Shown one piece after another: positions 5,309 to 5,708 of a stretch of 5,708 bases of DNA (within the stretch, counting starts at the first letter, position 1; each line of letters starts with the position of its first letter). The DNA lies in contig CAMVHY010000103.1 in NCBI GenBank assembly GCA_947167415.1, forward strand, positions 1 to 5,708, given 5' to 3'. A program made the position numbers and the translations under genes. Below the pieces are notes generated by a model. That model was not told where the DNA came from. It did not search any database and was given only the letters and a program-made list of their open reading frames with translations. Source of the stretch: an uncultured Clostridia bacterium. Lineage in GTDB: Bacteria; Bacillota; Clostridia; Lachnospirales; CAMVHY01.

Positions 5309-5708
5309 CTATTTTTCCTTATTTTTATTTTTTCGCAACTCCTGCGCAATCATTTTAATATTTTTTAACTTATAATGCACGCTTGATTTACTCAATATCG
5401 GACAAAACTTTTCTCCTAATTCTTTTAAAGTCGCATGTCTATATTTTAATCTATAAAACGCTATCATTTGCAAATCTTCAGGCAAATAATTTAATCCCAC
5501 CTTTTCAATTATATATTTTATATCATTTACAGCATCACACGATGCTTTTATCATTTTATTTAAATTAGCTGTTTCACAATTTACAGTTCTATTTACATCG
5601 CTTCGTAATTCTTTTAAAATCCTAATATTTTCAAATTCCATTAAGCAAGTGCTAACTTTTATTAGCTTCAAAAATTTGCTTATCATTTCCGAATCATGCA
5701 TATAATTC
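5309..5708 (-). CDS. whiA: Sporulation/cell-division regulator WhiA, C-terminal part (5' end outside window)
   Basis: WhiA is a DNA-binding protein with a LAGLIDADG-like N-terminal domain and a C-terminal helix-turn-helix domain. In Streptomyces it drives sporulation septation; in Bacillus it affects cell division and metabolism. About 132 residues of the usual 300-320 are visible. The frame continues past the ATG at 5701 to the window edge (Asn-Tyr precede it), and the sequence reads as the family's Y.(K/H)(D/E)SE.I..FL..I region, so that ATG is internal. The hallmark R..VNR.VNCETANLNK segment is present, followed by the WhiA HTH: LPEDLQMIAFYRLKYRHATL, KELGEKF and SKSSVHYKLKNI. It ends in TAG at 5309, 3 nt before the YycI-like gene, whose ribosome site it contains. 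It probably heads or lies near the head of the operon; the promoter is outside the window. Confidence 0.95.
   Translation of the reverse strand, partial: NYMHDSEMISKFLKLIKVSTCLMEFENIRILKELRSDVNRTVNCETANLNKMIKASCDAVNDIKYIIEKVGLNYLPEDLQMIAFYRLKYRHATLKELGEKFCPILSKSSVHYKLKNIKMIAQELRKNKNKEK

Noticed and set aside
5383..5568. + strand frame opposite whiA
   Set aside because: It is antisense to the conserved WhiA C-terminal domain and has no motif.
5699..5701. ATG taken as the whiA start
   Set aside because: The frame is open to the window edge, upstream codons still fit WhiA, and two thirds of the family protein would be missing.
732..5708. Frequent A/T homopolymer runs as a possible repeat or regulatory system
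   Set aside because: They are spread evenly through coding sequence and reflect AAA/TTT codons and low GC. Only the run at 2272-2277 coincides with a frame break.

Overview
This AT-rich window looks like chromosomal DNA from a low-GC Firmicutes-type (Bacillota) bacterium. The reasons are a whiA-type regulator, a YycI-like membrane protein, a KtrAB potassium uptake pair, Shine-Dalgarno-led genes with several TTG starts, and a very A/T-biased composition. The standard code fits: UGG encodes Trp and UGA is used as a stop. I cannot name the species.

Layout. Positions 1-570 (+ strand) hold the C-terminal half of a gene that is cut by the left edge. Its protein strongly resembles the C-terminal half of a eukaryotic-type ubiquitin-specific protease (USP, peptidase family C19). 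Positions 571-731 are a convergent intergenic region with a rho-independent terminator for the + strand gene (about 636-665) and a 20-bp perfect palindrome with a T-run (688-712) that ends the opposing operon. Everything from 732 to 5708 is one tightly packed minus-strand operon. In transcription order it is whiA (5' end outside the window), a YycI-like membrane-anchored protein, ktrB, ktrA, a TrmH/SpoU-family rRNA methyltransferase, and lgt. Gaps are 3, 42, 24, -1 and about -11 nt, so translational coupling is likely.

Two points deserve attention. (1) A USP-like deubiquitinase in a bacterium would have no bacterial substrate, so it implies a eukaryote-associated lifestyle. (2) The methyltransferase gene is split by a single -1 frame change in an A-tract. 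Its N-terminal RNA-binding part (from ATG 2390, overlapping the ktrA stop) reads into UAG at 2265, while the catalytic SpoU domain continues in the -1 frame. The switch zone contains two overlapping canonical slippery heptamers, A-AAA-AAT and A-AAT-TTA. This may be a one-base deletion or assembly error, or a recoding site; the sequence alone cannot decide.

The operon links a cell-division/carbon-related DNA-binding protein (WhiA), a possible cell-wall two-component accessory protein, K+ homeostasis (KtrB channel plus KtrA gating ring), RNA modification and the first step of lipoprotein maturation (Lgt). This is a housekeeping set, and no mobile element, CRISPR array, tRNA or rRNA was seen.
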